Part shown: in pieces, positions 1 through 12,344 of the stretch | Numbering within the stretch: position 1 is the stretch's first letter | How the letters are laid out: the number at the start of each line of letters is the position of its first letter | From: Nilaparvata lugens | Taxonomy: Eukaryota > Arthropoda > Insecta > Hemiptera > Delphacidae | DNA: 64,000 bases | Assembly (NCBI RefSeq): GCF_014356525.2 | Contig: NC_052505.1 | Location: 4,634,984-4,698,983 of the forward strand | Direction of reading: 5' to 3' | The notes under the pieces: generated by a model | What the model was told of the DNA's origin: nothing | Databases searched by the model: none | The model's input: only the letters and a program-made list of their open reading frames with translations | Position numbers and translations under genes: made by a program

Positions 1-97
1 TTATAGGAGTTGATAAAATATAGCGATAATCACAAGGTATACTTCATCTGTATATTATAAGATTGTTCAGGATATCATCATAGGAGTTCATAAGATA

Positions 98-310
98 TTA
101 TCGATAGAAATTATATTTGAGAATGTTCCAATCAGTCAAGCATTAGATCTTAAATTAATGTAGCACAAGGTTTGAAATCTGTTTATAAGAATCTACATAA
201 TACTCTACTAAGATCGTGAAATATAGCGATAGAAATTATATTCGAAAACTTTTCAATAGCCAAGTATTAGATCTCAAATTAATATATCTCAAGGTCTCAA
301 ATCAGTTTAT
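98..310. repeat. Imperfect direct repeat, ~126-bp offset
   Basis: gatagaaattatatttgaga...attagatct...aaattaat is repeated with about 15-20 % divergence at 98-185 and 224-310. The rest of 1-380 shows nothing I recognise. Confidence 0.6.
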
Positions 311-387
311 GTTCACATATGAATTTAATAACAGTAATAATCGTAGGATCGTAGTCATCATTAAAATCATCACAATAATCTTTTTAC

Positions 388-556
388 AAGGGCCATGCCA
401 CACGAAGCGTTTTTTCAGGCGTTTTCAGACGAGTCGGAAGGGCAGGAAGCTCTCCGATTGGCTAATTGGGTTGGCGTTCGGGAATGAGCTAATCTGAGAG
501 CTTTCTGTCCTGCCGACTCATCTAAAAAAAAACGCTTCGTGTGGCATGACCCTTAA
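388..556. mobile_element. Fold-back MITE
   Basis: aagggccatgccacacgaag at the left is mirrored by cttcgtgtggcatgaccctt at the right (arms ~32 bp), enclosing ~105 bp. Confidence 0.8.
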
Positions 557-1326
557 TGAATCTTCTTCTTATTCTTCTTCAACTTCTCCCTTTCTAGTGT
601 TCATCGTGTTCATCCCCTGCCAATTCGTCTGAAAAAATGCTTCATATGAGTAACTCTTAATGCGTCTTCTTCTTCTACACCTCCCTCTTTCTAGTGAATC
701 GTCTCTCTTCCACTGTGTTTTATCTGACGAATATCAAGGTTACAGTTTTCAGAGAAAATATAAAATTCCAATTCCGGGAATACCATAGGAGAAGGCATTC
801 AATTATCGATTGGGCAAATCATCGTCTTTTCTTGTAAGTGTCTTTGTTCCGTGCCACTAGGAAAGTGAGGGCGATTCTTTCATCGAAGCTTCGTGTCTTG
901 GCCCTCATTAATCCAGAGTTTTTGTGGTATGCGAGGAATTTCATAAAATATGCACGGGTTGAGTCCAACTTCCAGCTCTAATACGAGTGGAGGGAAATAT
1001 TTTGCAATTTAGGTGCTTCAGAGAACATTTATTTCCCCTTTTTCTATGATACTGTTGAACGGTTTTTCCTGAATTAGCATGGTTTTCTCTCTTTCCATAA
1101 TATTGCTGAACCGTTTTCCCTGAATTAACATTATTGATAGCTTTCATAATGGTTATCTTTCCACCACAATATCTCCGTGATTGATTTTTTGTTGAAGTCT
1201 CATGTTAGAGAGCTCAAATTGAATTTATATTCAGTTCTCCCAAAATTACTCTTTTGTATAGACTATACTATACTAGTATATAATAGAAATATATATAGGC
1301 TGCTAGAATAATATAAATCTATATAA
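557..1326. other. Intergenic, no gene recognised
   Basis: AT-rich sequence with a short direct repeat (1045-1130, ccgttttccctgaattaaca-like words twice). No coding signal; the frame at 941-1147 has no family features. Confidence 0.5.
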
Positions 1327-1971
1327 TTGACCGAGCGAAATGAGGTCTAAGATACAAGTGGACGGTTTTGCATTTCTCTTTATATTTATATGTTTATATG
1401 TTGCGCATTTACGGCGAAACGCGGTAATAGATTCTCATGAAACTTGACAGGTATGTTCCTTTTTAAATTGCGCGTCGACGTATATATACAAGGTTTTTGG
1501 AAATTTTGCATTTCAAGGATAATATAAAAGGAAAAGGAGCCTTCTTCATACGCCAATATTAGAGTAAGAATCAAAGTATAGAATCATTCATCATAAATCA
1601 GCTGTCGAGTGGATTATAAATTGCGTGCAATGACGCATGCGATTCAATATCTCAATGTAACTTAGTGAGAAAACAGCTGTTGTGTCGAATATTAATTGCA
1701 TGCAGTGAGGCATGCAATTGATGCCTTGAAGTAGCATAGTATTTTCTCCCTACTTTTTCTCTGCTTTCAACTCGGTAAGCTTTTGATGATAGTAGCATAG
1801 CTGTTTACATCAAATTATTAGCATTGTCGATACAACAACCCAAACAACCATTAGTCTTTTATACACTGATATCTCGCCAACACGACGGGACAGGACAAAA
1901 TTTACTCTGACAGTATTAGAAGAGACTGTGACTTATAACTGCGTGAGGTCTACTGTTCACAGAACTACTAG
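1327..1971 (+). mobile_element. Family B element (Helitron-like)
   Basis: Starts attgaccgagcgaaatgagg and ends gttcacagaactactag|t. Related copies lie at about 24872, 29523 (-), 46148 and 57050 (-). The CTAG|T end suggests a Helitron-type 3' terminus; that is inference. This copy is longer in the middle. Confidence 0.65.
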
Positions 1972-2187
1972 TATAATAAAAGAAAGAACTGGCTTATACT
2001 ATTACGGGATAGGAAAATTATGTTTGACGCATCATCACGTCTGAACTACTGGACTGATTAACTTGGAATTTTGCATATAGATTATTAATTTACCGAGGAT
2101 GGTTTATAGGCTTTTTCAAAATTCTTCAAGATTTCAGTCGGTCAAGTTTTTAATTAGTCCATTGTTGAGTACGGGCTACCTGCTAGT
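1972..2187 (+). mobile_element. Family A element (Helitron-like)
   Basis: Starts ataataaaagaaagaactgg and ends acgggctacctgctag|t, abutting the end of family B. Other copies: 6541, 7940 (-), 15614 (-), 18010, 18252, 29485 (-), 34322. Confidence 0.7.
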
Positions 2188-2711
2188 ATAATATACTACT
2201 ACTAGAATAATAGAAGTATACTGTATTTCATTGAAAGTCCTATAAATAAATAATAAACTTACGGGCTTATCGTCTATAGAATTAGTATGTTATTCACATA
2301 GATCGCTGTCAATTATCACTGGTTACTTATTATTCTCTCCAAGTACTCAACAATCCCAGTACAGCATTAAACATTAGTTCCTAGTTGGCTTATCTCTTCT
2401 CTCATCTAACAAGTGTATAACTTGTCACTCCATCTCACTCATAATTTATTATTCTATTCACACCAATATTTCTGACACTTGAATATGTTATACTCCTACC
2501 TTATTCATTATCCATTGATTTAATATACATGTAGTTGGTTGTTTTTTACACTGTCTCGCATGAGCTCTATCGTACTTGGGATTTGAACTTGTTATTTTTG
2601 ACAAACGTAAATCAACTAATTGACAAAAACAGTATATTTGAGTACTGCTGTATATTCGTTTTCATATTTTGTCCATTTTTTATTATACCACTGATGAGTT
2701 CTCAGTATTAA

Positions 2712-3626
2712 TAGTGAGGTATATTCTGAAATTATTGCAGTATTTGATTAATATTGGTGTTGCTATTCTTGTCTATCATACGACAAAGCAGATAACCCTA
2801 TCTTCTTCCAGCTCTGCAACATTACCTGATCGGATTTTAACAATCTAGAAATTTATATTAATTAACAAAATATCCAATCTCAAATATGATAATTTATTAT
2901 TTAGTGAGAAAAATGAAGAACCCAAGACATAACCTATAAACTTGAGTGTTGATAGGAAATGACATTGGGTAATACGGCGAGGCAGAACATCCGAAAGGAT
3001 CTCTCTGCCGATAAAAGCCATAAGAGTAAATAAAAAAAATAAATAAAAAATAATTTATTATCAAATTATCCATAAATATATTTTCTTGACGAATAAAATA
3101 TAATTGATGTTAAACAAGAATGAACAGTTGATATTACATCAGATATACCGTTATTATTTTTTTTAATGTATTTATTCATTTATACATTGATACATACAAT
3201 ATCATTCTTTAAATAGAAATAAAAATAAAAATCTCTGTACCCTTTTTTTAATTATTTTAAATAATTTTTACAAGATTTTTTAGATTTTTATTTTTATTTC
3301 TACTTATATTACAAATACTAGCCCTATACAGAAAAGAGACAATATCATTCTCAAACTATGAATGATTGAGAAAGGAAAAACAGGCTTGACGCCCAAAACT
3401 GTTCCTTTCCCACATTTAGATAGAAATTGTCCAAAAATAGGTTATGTTTACATTCCATTTTATGTCAAAATTTGAGTCCAAAATATTTATATTTATCCCA
3501 GGATGTTTCCAATGCAACTATCCTAGTATGAGCTATCCTCTATAGCAACAGGCAATGACCAGCCAGATAATCGGCAACGCAGTTCTACTATCTTTCTCCA
3601 CTACCATTATATCATGGACCTCACTA
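2712..3626. mobile_element. GTGAGGTCC-family TIR element with nested tails
   Basis: Left end agtgaggtatattctgaaat and right end atcatggacctcacta are degenerate terminal repeats. Inside are a LINE-like tail (2960-3055, gaacatccgaaaggatctct then A-rich) and a repeat at 3160-3475 that is shared with about 33690-33840 (acaggcttg-cccaaaactgttcc). Confidence 0.6.
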
Positions 3627-4102
3627 TACACTCTCTAGTCTCTGCTATTAAGCTGGCATTGAATGTTCCTTCCGGTCCGACCAAAGTTGCCACTAAACGA
3701 TTTAGGGAACTGCATCATAATTTTCCATTTTCGTGTAGGCCTCTAATTTCCAGTTGGATTCAACTCGGAAAGGTAGGCTTGACAGTGTCTCCTATTATGC
3801 TGCTACGATTAGACGGTGTGTTCCGATTGTACAACTGTGACAACTGTATTTAACGGTGTGAGTAGGCCTACTACTTGTACCCCAAGCATGCAATGAACAG
3901 GATGTGGGCCGGATACAGAGAGTATAAAGTGTAGAATTCTATACTCAGTGGCTGGTTCATGACTGAGGGAAGCGTCTTCCATTGGAGGAGGAGTGTTGTG
4001 TTGATGGAAATCACAATAAATGACGATGATTGATGATTATAATCATCATCGGTCATCCATTGTTTACATCGATTCAATGACCATTTTCAAATCGTGTCTA
4101 CA

Positions 4103-4410
4103 CTCTGTACAAATTAACTTCTAACTTGGGAGGGACATGCGCAGTAGATAAGGCATACAGTGGTAGGGATACAACGGCTGCGAAGTTGCCGTTCTAACCT
4201 GCCAGCATTTCTGTAATTTCTCGTGAGTATTCAAGCGCTCATGTTAAACTTACGGAGTTTCCTGTCTGGAATCCTTCAGTCGACTGACTCTAATCGACAA
4301 ATTGGCAACTGCGCTTCTACCTATCACTCTATTCATCACTGTAATTGGCTGATTTCCCTCCATTTTCTGTGCCGCATTTTCCTCCAAGTCTGAAGTTAAT
4401 TTGTACAGAG
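4103..4410. mobile_element. TIR MITE (ctctgtacaaattaactt family)
   Basis: Left ctctgtacaaattaacttct mirrors right gaagttaatttgtacagag. A reverse copy with an internal expansion lies at 18480-18905. Confidence 0.8.
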
Positions 4411-4718
4411 TATAGAGTAGCTCACTTTTGTATTTTCTGAAGTGAGTGTTTTCAAATAAAATAGGAATGATAATAATGATAATTCTATTGAAACAAGCCG
4501 TGGGATTTCAACTAATAAATTTCATTGACACTTGAATTGGTTACAGTAATTTACTTCATCCCATTATTGGACCTTCTTCATGAATCTAGGGTAAACTCAG
4601 AGTCTTAAGGTACATTTATTTATTCAACCTTTTATTTCCAAATTCTCCCAAAACTTTCATTAAATATTAAAGCAATCCTGATTTATTCCACTTCCTAACG
4701 TAGGTGGTTCAAGGTCTT

Positions 4719-4872
4719 AGGCCCGGTTGCACAAAAGCCGATTAGATTTAAACCGTGACTAATTTCACGAGACCCAATCAGTTAAGTTTTTTTCTTGTAA
4801 AGACGGCTTCTCTGATTGTTTCTCATGGAATTAATCACGATTCAAATTTAACTGGCTTTTGTGCAACCGGCA
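4719..4872. mobile_element. Hairpin MITE (GGCCCGGTTGCACAAAAGCC family)
   Basis: taggcccggttgcacaaaag is mirrored by cttttgtgcaaccgg. Other copies at 30730, 41930, 61112 and (diverged) 61655. Confidence 0.85.
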
Positions 4873-5039
4873 CTTTGTATAGTCTCTTGCATCTAAGCAG
4901 ACCAAATTCCAATATCTATGAAATGTTCCCAAACCGATTTCAAGTTTTGATTTGTTTTGGACTGTAATTCTTTGAAAATGTGGCACATAGTGCATAACCT
5001 TCATCTCTCTATTAATCCATTCATGAAATCCTATTATAT

Positions 5040-5400
5040 TAAGCGAGCAATTTCTGTATTTATATATCTGGTTATTTATGTTCAACGGATCTCGAAAACG
5101 GCTCCAACGATTTTCACGAAATTTGGAACATAGTAGGTTTATGATATAAAAATTCGATTGCACTAGGTCTCATCCTTGGGAAAACTCGCTGAACGACATT
5201 AGAAGGATAATTCATCCTTGGCTGAAACAGCTGTGGATAGTAAAAAAGTGAGTGAGTACGTGAAAAATCAAAATATCGCATCCCCGAAATTCATAAGATG
5301 ACATTTAACCAGCTGTAGAATATAAACACGATCATTTTAGAGAATTGTGTTCTGTTTATCAATAAATAAAAATAACGAGCGAAGCTCGGTGCCCCGATAT
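5040..5400 (+). mobile_element. Dispersed repeat ending in gagcgaagctcggtgcc
   Basis: The same ~350 bp occurs in reverse complement at 42710-43310, where another MITE interrupts it. Confidence 0.75.
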
Positions 5401-5802
5401 TCATCATAAATTGAAACGTTTATATTATTAATAATTAGAAAACAAAGATATTGACAAATTTCTTATAATATTCATTAGAAACTTTAAAACAGTACCATGG
5501 TTTGACGTTTACCAACGCATCATCAGCTGTTTTATTATTATCACCTAGGCTTAAAATACTTCTAGAAAGTTGCCTTTGTGAATAAAAAAGTAAAAGCTAT
5601 CTTCGTTTTAAATTGACATTATTTGTCCATTCCAAATACCAAAGTTACAGCGATGATCGGGAACTGAACAAAAGAAACAGCCCTAGAGGTCGTGTATTCA
5701 TATTTAAGTACACTTTCTCTCATTGATATGAAAATGACAGCTCCGAATGAAACGTCCTAGAAATTGAATCACCAAATGAATTGGTGACTACTAGAGATTT
5801 TC

Positions 5803-6100
5803 TTCAATCATTTCTGTGATATTGGTCACTGATTGTATGTTCTATTTTGTTTTTTGTCCCTCAAAAATTTGAGTAACCACTTGGAAAATTAAGTGACCAC
5901 TGAGGAAGTTATTCAATCATTTCCGTAATGTTGGTCACTGATTGTATGTTCTATTTTGTTTTTTGTCACTCAAAAATTTGAGTAACCACTTGGAAAATTA
6001 AGTGACCACTGAGGAAGTTATTCAATCATTTCCGTAATGTTGGTCACTGATTGTATGTTCTATATTTGTCTTTTTGTCAATCGATAATTTTTGTAATCGA
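5803..6100. repeat. Tandem repeat, 109-bp unit, ~2.8 copies
   Basis: ttcaatcatttcygtratrt begins units at 5803, 5912 and 6021, each followed by ggtcactgattgtatgttct. Confidence 0.85.
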
Positions 6101-6590
6101 TCTGGAATTTTGTTGATGTGAATTAAACGGCTTTCGCGTAACAGGGAAGTGTATTGAAGATTATTACCGTTGGCCCGGTTTGGTTCCTTAGAGACTATTG
6201 CCCCGTCAACTGAGAGACAAGGTCGCTAGGCCATTACTCTCCTTGCTTCGTTTTCTGTTATTGTTTTGTCACTCTTTCTCTCTCTCCTCTTTGTTCTATT
6301 GCCGAATCCACATGACTCGTTGACCATCGTCACACTGATATCAAATACGTCATCCGTGAACACGTGATCCGGATCGATTTGCTGACCTTGAGACGGTTTC
6401 AGACCGAATCTGTCATCCGACTCAGCTGTTACTTGTTGCTTCCTGAACAATTTACGCAAATTTCACTCAGAGTTCCTATGTGAGCTTCGAGGTTATGAAT
6501 TAATGGCCGAGAGACCAGGCTGTTGAAATATCTATAATATAATAATGGAAAGAATTGGCTTATACACACGTACGGGATAGGAAATTAGAT

Positions 6591-7412
6591 TAGATTAGAT
6601 ATTTATTAAGCCATAAACAATACAAGAAAGTACAGGCCAAGTCAATATTTACAATAGTTTAAAAAGTCAAAAGACAATATTTACAATAAATTGTAAAACA
6701 ATACACAAAATCTATAAAAAGATATCACAAAAACTTAACATATATCGTCAGAATAATTCAAAATAGCCTGAAGAATGTCAATGTCATATGAATAAGCATG
6801 TCACAGCCAGCAATCCAACCACGTGTATTAAATACTACAGACATTATGAAATAAACAATATTTTTCTATCAGTGAGGAACTCTTCCACACTATAATATGC
6901 TTTCTCCGCAAGAAAAGTATACAGATCTTTTTTAAAAGTTGCAGATGACGTGGACAGATATCTAGGTAGCTTATTCAATAGTCTCAGACCATAGGTTCGA
7001 GGGTCTTTGTCGGAAAACTTCAATCTATGCTGAACAATACATGGATTGCCACTACCTCGTGTATTATAGCCATGCATATCAGAATTAGTTTTGAATGAGT
7101 CTAAGTTATTAGCAATAAAAAGAACAACTCTGTAGATGTAAATACATGGTAAAGTTAGAATTTTTAAATCTGTGAAGGCATCTCTACAGGGTTGATTGTA
7201 ATCAAGCTTAGCCAAATACCGTACTGCACGCTTCTGTAAAATGAAAATTTTTTGAGTGTTTCCAATAGATGTACTTCCCCTAAGCTCAATACAATAGACA
7301 AGATGAGTGTAAATCAGAGAAAAGTATACAGATTTTGCTACGTTTAATGGTACATACTTTACAATATATCTTAAGACAAAGAGTCCCTTACTAATTTTCG
7401 TGAATTTAAAAA
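6591..7412 (-). mobile_element. 5'-truncated LINE inserted in a family A element
   Basis: The insert ends (3', - strand) in repeated TAATC units at 6590-6602 and splits a family A element between ggaaatt and aaattcacgaatgac, leaving a short AAATT-type target duplication. Confidence 0.7.
6844..7215 (-). pseudogene. LINE reverse-transcriptase C-terminus
   Basis: The 123-residue - strand frame includes HGYNTRGSGNPCIVQHRL, then TYGLRLLNKLPRYLS and FKKDLYTFL. YNTR...GLRLLNKLP...FKKxLxxxL is the usual end of non-LTR retrotransposon ORF2. Upstream on the same strand QKRAVRY continues the match. 5'-truncated. Confidence 0.8.
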
Positions 7413-8123
7413 TTCACGAATGACGCATCTTCACGTCTCAACTACTGGACTGTTTAACTTGAATTTTTGCTTATAGATTCTCATTTTACCGAGGATGGTT
7501 ATCTTTAGCTTCTTTTGTTTCAATGTGGAAGTTTGTGAAGAATTGAAAAGTCGCACATAACCTTAATTTGGACAATTTATTTTATGAAATTGGGATGAAA
7601 AGAAGTTTTGGACTGTAGTCTGTTTCTTTGTCCTTAAGTTGATTGTAAATGATTAATAAATAAATAAATCTTTTGATTGGTAGGCAACTTTCCATCATAG
7701 GATGGTTATATTATTTGAATTCTTCAAGATTTCAGTAGTTCAAGTTTTCAGTTTGTCAAGTTCTAAATAAGAAACTTTCGGAACACGGGCTACCCGCTAG
7801 TTTGAAATAAGAGCTTAAACTTGAGAGAGCTGTAGTGAGGTCCACGTTATAATGACAGTGAAAAAAGAGAGTCGAAAAGCGTTGCCGATTCTCTGAAAAT
7901 GATTTATTTTGTCTCAAAAGAATCAAAATCCTATTATCTAACTAGCTGTAACCTATGCTCCGCAACGGTCTAATTATAAACTTGGCTAACTGAAAACTTG
8001 ACAAACTGAAAACTTGAACTACTGATATCTTTAAGAATTTAAAATAGGCCTATAACCATCCTCGGTAAATTATGAATCTATATGCAAATTTTCAAGTAAA
8101 TCAGTCCAGTTTCTATATTATTT

Positions 8124-8382
8124 ACTTGAATTTATTTATTATTATTTTTTAGTTATTTTGTAATTTATTGATTTACTTTTACTTTTGCACCAGACAAAAA
8201 TGGTTGATTTTTATTCACAATTTTATGCATTATTCTCAGTTTCATATTGTTATAGTTCTTTTGTATTATTTCTTATTGTAATGTATTATTATTTGCCTGT
8301 AAGGTTGAGTGGTAGAAAGGACTTTCTAGTCCTAACTCCGCCTAATAAAGAATATTTTCATTTCATTTCATTTCCAGTAGTT
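8124..8382 (+). mobile_element. LINE/SINE 3' end with (TTTCA) tail
   Basis: Ends with cctaactccgcctaataaag and then repeated tttca units. The same end appears in reverse at about 18990 and 19875 (ctttattaggcggagttagg). It splits a family A element. Confidence 0.65.
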
Positions 8383-8426
8383 GAGACGTGATGATGCGTC
8401 ATTCGTTATTTTCCTATCCCGTATAA

Positions 8427-8612
8427 GCACTACCTACGTAAACAGAGCCAAAGTGCATTTGCGTGACGTCAGCACAGGTAGGGCTCCTACACTAATAAAA
8501 ACACTAGCTGATATAAATCAGCTAAAATCAAAGAATTTTTATTGGTGTTGGAGCCCTACCTGTGCTGACGTCACGCGAATGCACTACGGCTTTTTTACGG
8601 AGGAAGTGGTAT
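8427..8612. mobile_element. Palindromic MITE with CRE-like ends
   Basis: Arms of ~55 bp: gcgtgacgtcagcacaggta near 8461 is mirrored as tacctgtgctgacgtcacgc near 8557. Flanked by a tataagc-type duplication within the family A consensus. Confidence 0.85.
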
Positions 8613-8640
8613 AAGCCGATTCTTTCCTTTATAGATGAAG

Positions 8641-9734
8641 GATGACTTTCATAATTTGAACGATCTAGAGCCTAATTTCAGAAATAATGTTCTACAATAC
8701 GTGATGTAGGGCCATTCTCCTAGTAACCTCTTGTTAATTTGTTCGTTATCTTGTTGAAAGAATTATTTTCCTCGCAGTACAATTGGAATTCCCACGCTTT
8801 CGCAGATGCGCTGATTTCCTAAACAACCCTTGCTTTTCTTTCCTTATAAACAATTGCAGCCTAATTCCACCTGCAGCTGTTCATTTTTCTCAAGAGATCT
8901 GATCTGTGTAACGTATGAAAATTCCAATTCAGACAAGGTTCCGTTTTAATATGTGTACTCTCTAGGCTACAGAATGGAATTTTCCAATTAAATGTTTTAA
9001 AATAGTATTCACAGAGTCTGTTCACTACTGTACTGTCTTATATTCTATAAAAAATAGCTCATTCTTATTATGCTCCTCTAAGTAATTGTCTTTTGCAAAA
9101 TTTTCATTCAGGCAGGTTAGGTTCTAATGTGTGCTCTCTGCAACAGAATAGAGTTCTCCAAAATAGAGTTCACGAGAGGAGAGTCTGTTCATTTTGGTAC
9201 AGTCTTGTATTTTGCCCCTTTATGGCATGCTGCTCGAAATAATTTTCCTCTGCCAAATTCTGTTGAAATATTTTGAATTCACTTTCATTTTCTACTATTG
9301 AAACTCAAATGATTTATATTTGACAGTAATGGACTGCATTTTCTTATCCATTATCCTGTTAATAATTATTTTGAAGAAATAGAAAGAAAAATAGAAATCT
9401 CAGTTCCTTTTATGAATTATTTAATCACAACATGTTTCGGACATTGATGCCATTTTCAAGTGATATGAAGTAAAGTATATGTAGAAGATATGGTCTCATA
9501 ACCTCAAGAATCAATTCTCTTGAGAACTAATACTCACTCAAATTTAGTTGAGAAGGATACTCACAGAAAACAATTCAATCCAACTATCAATATTATCAGT
9601 TCTAGACCTATTTTAAATCCAATCTTTGAATAACGATTCCCTTGATTTGCGAATAAACATGCTTTTGAGACTCTATTCACAAGATTTTCCATTTTTTGTG
9701 TAGTTGAGAAGTTGATATTGTGGTAATTATTCAT
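8641..9734. other. Intergenic, no gene recognised
   Basis: About 1.1 kb without a credible frame. Two related stretches (about 8880-9030 and 9090-9230; gttctaatgtgtgctctct-like words) suggest an old duplication. Confidence 0.45.
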
Positions 9735-9979
9735 ATTGAATGAAAAAGACTAAGAAATTGTCAAAAAACCACTGATTTATTGATAATTAGAAAGACCGGT
9801 TTCGGTTATTACACCATTGTCAATCTCTGATAAACAGATGAAAATTTCAGTTGTGGAGTTAATTGGAGAAAAATTGTGGTTTATCAGAGATTGACAATGG
9901 TGTAATAACCGAAACCGGTCTTTCTAATTATCAATAAATCAGTGGTTTTTTGACAATTTCTTAGTCTTTTTCATTCAAT
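9735..9979. mobile_element. Fold-back element, ~107-bp arms
   Basis: attgaatgaaaaagactaag is mirrored by the end at 9979. Arms contain agaccggtttcggtt and a short loop. Same terminal family as 11683-12173. Confidence 0.9.
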
Positions 9980-10642
9980 TTGCCATTTTACCATCACTTC
10001 AAGGAATCTCAGTGGACCAATGAATTTAAAATAACTCTCAAATATCGTATTATCATAGAGAAAATATAGCATAAGCATGTGCTTCTATCTAAAGTAATCT
10101 CTATTCTAGTAAATCTTTCCAGTATTGAATCTAGAAGCCCAGATTCAGCAATAAAAAGTTCTACAATTATAATTTCCAATGATGAATCCAGGCTGAGCAA
10201 CTTAATTTGATAATCTTCATTTTATGGTTCATAGATTTTGTGTTTCTAGTATGGTTCACTTGGATGGATAGAGTGTGTAGGGATGCTTCATAATTTGTAT
10301 TTGAAATCTATTGGAAATTATAGTTTCTGCTACAATCATTATTGAGAAAGTAATAATCTTCACAGTCTGGCATAATAATTGCAATATAAAACACTGGTCA
10401 AGACCATTAATAACGAAATAAAACTTAATTGTAATCAATGCTCTTCCCAAGATTCATTGGCTTTCTATACATTACTACAGAATAGCTATATGCTATATTG
10501 GTTGTATTTTCCATGGCATTACCCTCTGTAATCAAACATTTTATTTTGCAAGTTGTAATAAAGTTGAATACTTGGTTTACGTAGCCATGCATGCAATACT
10601 CCATAAAAGATGTTCTATTGTTTCCTTTTACATCTTTCTATA
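9980..10642. other. Intergenic, no gene recognised
   Basis: AT-rich with short frames on the - strand (10009-10200, 10256-10450) that show no family features. Confidence 0.45.
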
Positions 10643-10860
10643 GTGAGGTCCACGTTATAATAGCTGTGGAGGAAAATAGGAGAGCATGGTTGCCGATTCT
10701 CTGCCTTGCCCCTGCCTTCTATCTGCTGATACCGGTATATCTGATGTAATATCAACTGTTCATTCTAGTTTCAATAATAGATCGTGTTATCAATAATAGT
10801 TTATTCGTCGAGAAAATATATTTTTCAATAATGCAATAATAGATATATTTAAATTCTCAT

Positions 10861-11520
10861 AACTTATATGAACAAACATAAAGATCTATTCAATTTGCGT
10901 GAATCTACATACAATCTCCGTCCCTCATCCATTACTTTTCAGGTTGCTGACACTAATTTATCTATCTGCAGAAGACAGTTCTCATACATTGTATCAAAAC
11001 TCATAAATAAAATCCCTCGTCAATTCATCACCAATAAGTTGAGTAAAAAGCTGGTGAGAGATATAAATGAGTGGTTGGCTTCGAATGACATAATAATTTA
11101 AATAGTGGCTGCCAAAGCCAAGCAAATTTTCTCTTATTCTCTCCAATATTCATCTTGAGAAACAAAACTTAATTCTATTAGGTCTCCCTCTGCCTTCTCC
11201 CCTATCCTTTCTTACTCCCCTTTCCTTCTTACTCTTTCTTCTTGGTTTTTAGTTTTCTTTTCAAATTTAGTGATTTTCCTTTCAGTTTTTTTATTGTTTC
11301 CTTTCACTGAATTAATTTATTTCATCTTTTTTTTCCAGAAAATTCAAATAAACTCGGCCTCTGCGCACAGGTTTTTTAACCTTGCGGGGACCTTCCTTAT
11401 TTTTATTGTATTATTTAGTTCAATACTGTGTACTATTATTATAATGTATTTCTAATTTCTAAGTTTTTATCTTTTTTTATTATCATTAAGGATAAATAAC
11501 CGATTTTTGATTTGATTTTG
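10861..11520 (+). mobile_element. 5'-truncated LINE 3' end
   Basis: A 77-codon frame (10868-11101) reads ESTYNLRPSS, then FSYIVSKLINKIPRQF and LVRDINEWL, the usual non-LTR ORF2 C-terminus. It is followed by a 3' UTR ending gattttgatttgattttgat. It interrupts a GTGAGGTCC-family element whose two halves flank it. Confidence 0.75.
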
Positions 11521-11682
11521 ATATATTTCCGTAATTGAGATTGAATAATTTTGTTAGTTAATTAAATATCTACATTTTTGAAAAAGGATCTGGAACTTTG
11601 CAGAGCTAGAAAATGATAGCGCTCTCTGCTTTGTCGAATGACAGACAAGGATAGCAACTCAAATTTTAATGAAAATCTAAAT

Positions 11683-12173
11683 AAAAATACTAAGAAATTG
11701 TCATAAACCACAGGTTTATTGATACTTAGAAAGACCGGTTTCGGTTGTTACACCTTGTCAATCTCTGATAAACTAAAACTAAATACAAGAGCAGCAGAAT
11801 TTATACTAGTAGGCGAGTAGTGCTATTGGTCAAGGGCATGAACGCCTGCCATTGGCCCAGCTAGACAGTCTCCTCCCACTTTACGGTGTCACAAAATGGC
11901 GGCAACAGACTCGCTGAAACAGACTGAAAGTAAATTTGTTATCATGGCGATAATATTATTGTCACACCGTTAAGTCGGAGGAGATTGGCTAGCTGGGCCA
12001 ATGGCAGGCGTTCATGCCCTGGACCAATAGCAGCACTCGCCTACTAGTATAAATTCTGCTGCTCTTGTATTTTGTTTTAGTTTATCAGAGATTGACAATG
12101 GTGTAACAACTGAAACCAGTCTTTCTAAGTATCAATAAATCTGTGGTTTTTGACAATTTCTCAGTATTTTTAC
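11683..12173. mobile_element. Large fold-back with CCAAT/TATA-like arms
   Basis: Arms of about 220 bp. Outer part shares agaccggtttcggtt with 9735-9979. Inner part carries ggcgttcatgcc, CCAAT-type boxes (accaatagc, gccaatggc) and agtataaattctgctgctct, once in each arm. The ~60-bp loop is unrelated. Confidence 0.85.
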
Positions 12174-12300
12174 TTTCCTTGCCCTATCACCATAGGTAAG
12201 GTAGTATTGCTATCCGAAAAAATTAAGGTACCCCAATTTCTAAATTTCTATACGTTTCAAGGTCCCCTGAGTCCAAAAAAGTGGTTTTTGGGTATTGGTC

Positions 12301-12344
<44 letters not shown>

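Larger units (their letters stand above)
6541..7802 (+). mobile_element. Family A element split by a LINE
   Basis: Starts ataataatggaaagaattgg and ends acgggctacccgctag. The LINE at 6591-7412 interrupts it, and a tail-like piece (7560-7680, ending aataaataaataaat) is also present. Confidence 0.7.
7940..8640 (-). mobile_element. Family A element split by a LINE end and a MITE
   Basis: Reverse family A from ctagctgtaacctatgctcc to cgattctttcctttatagat, carrying the insertions at 8124-8382 and 8427-8612. Confidence 0.7.
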
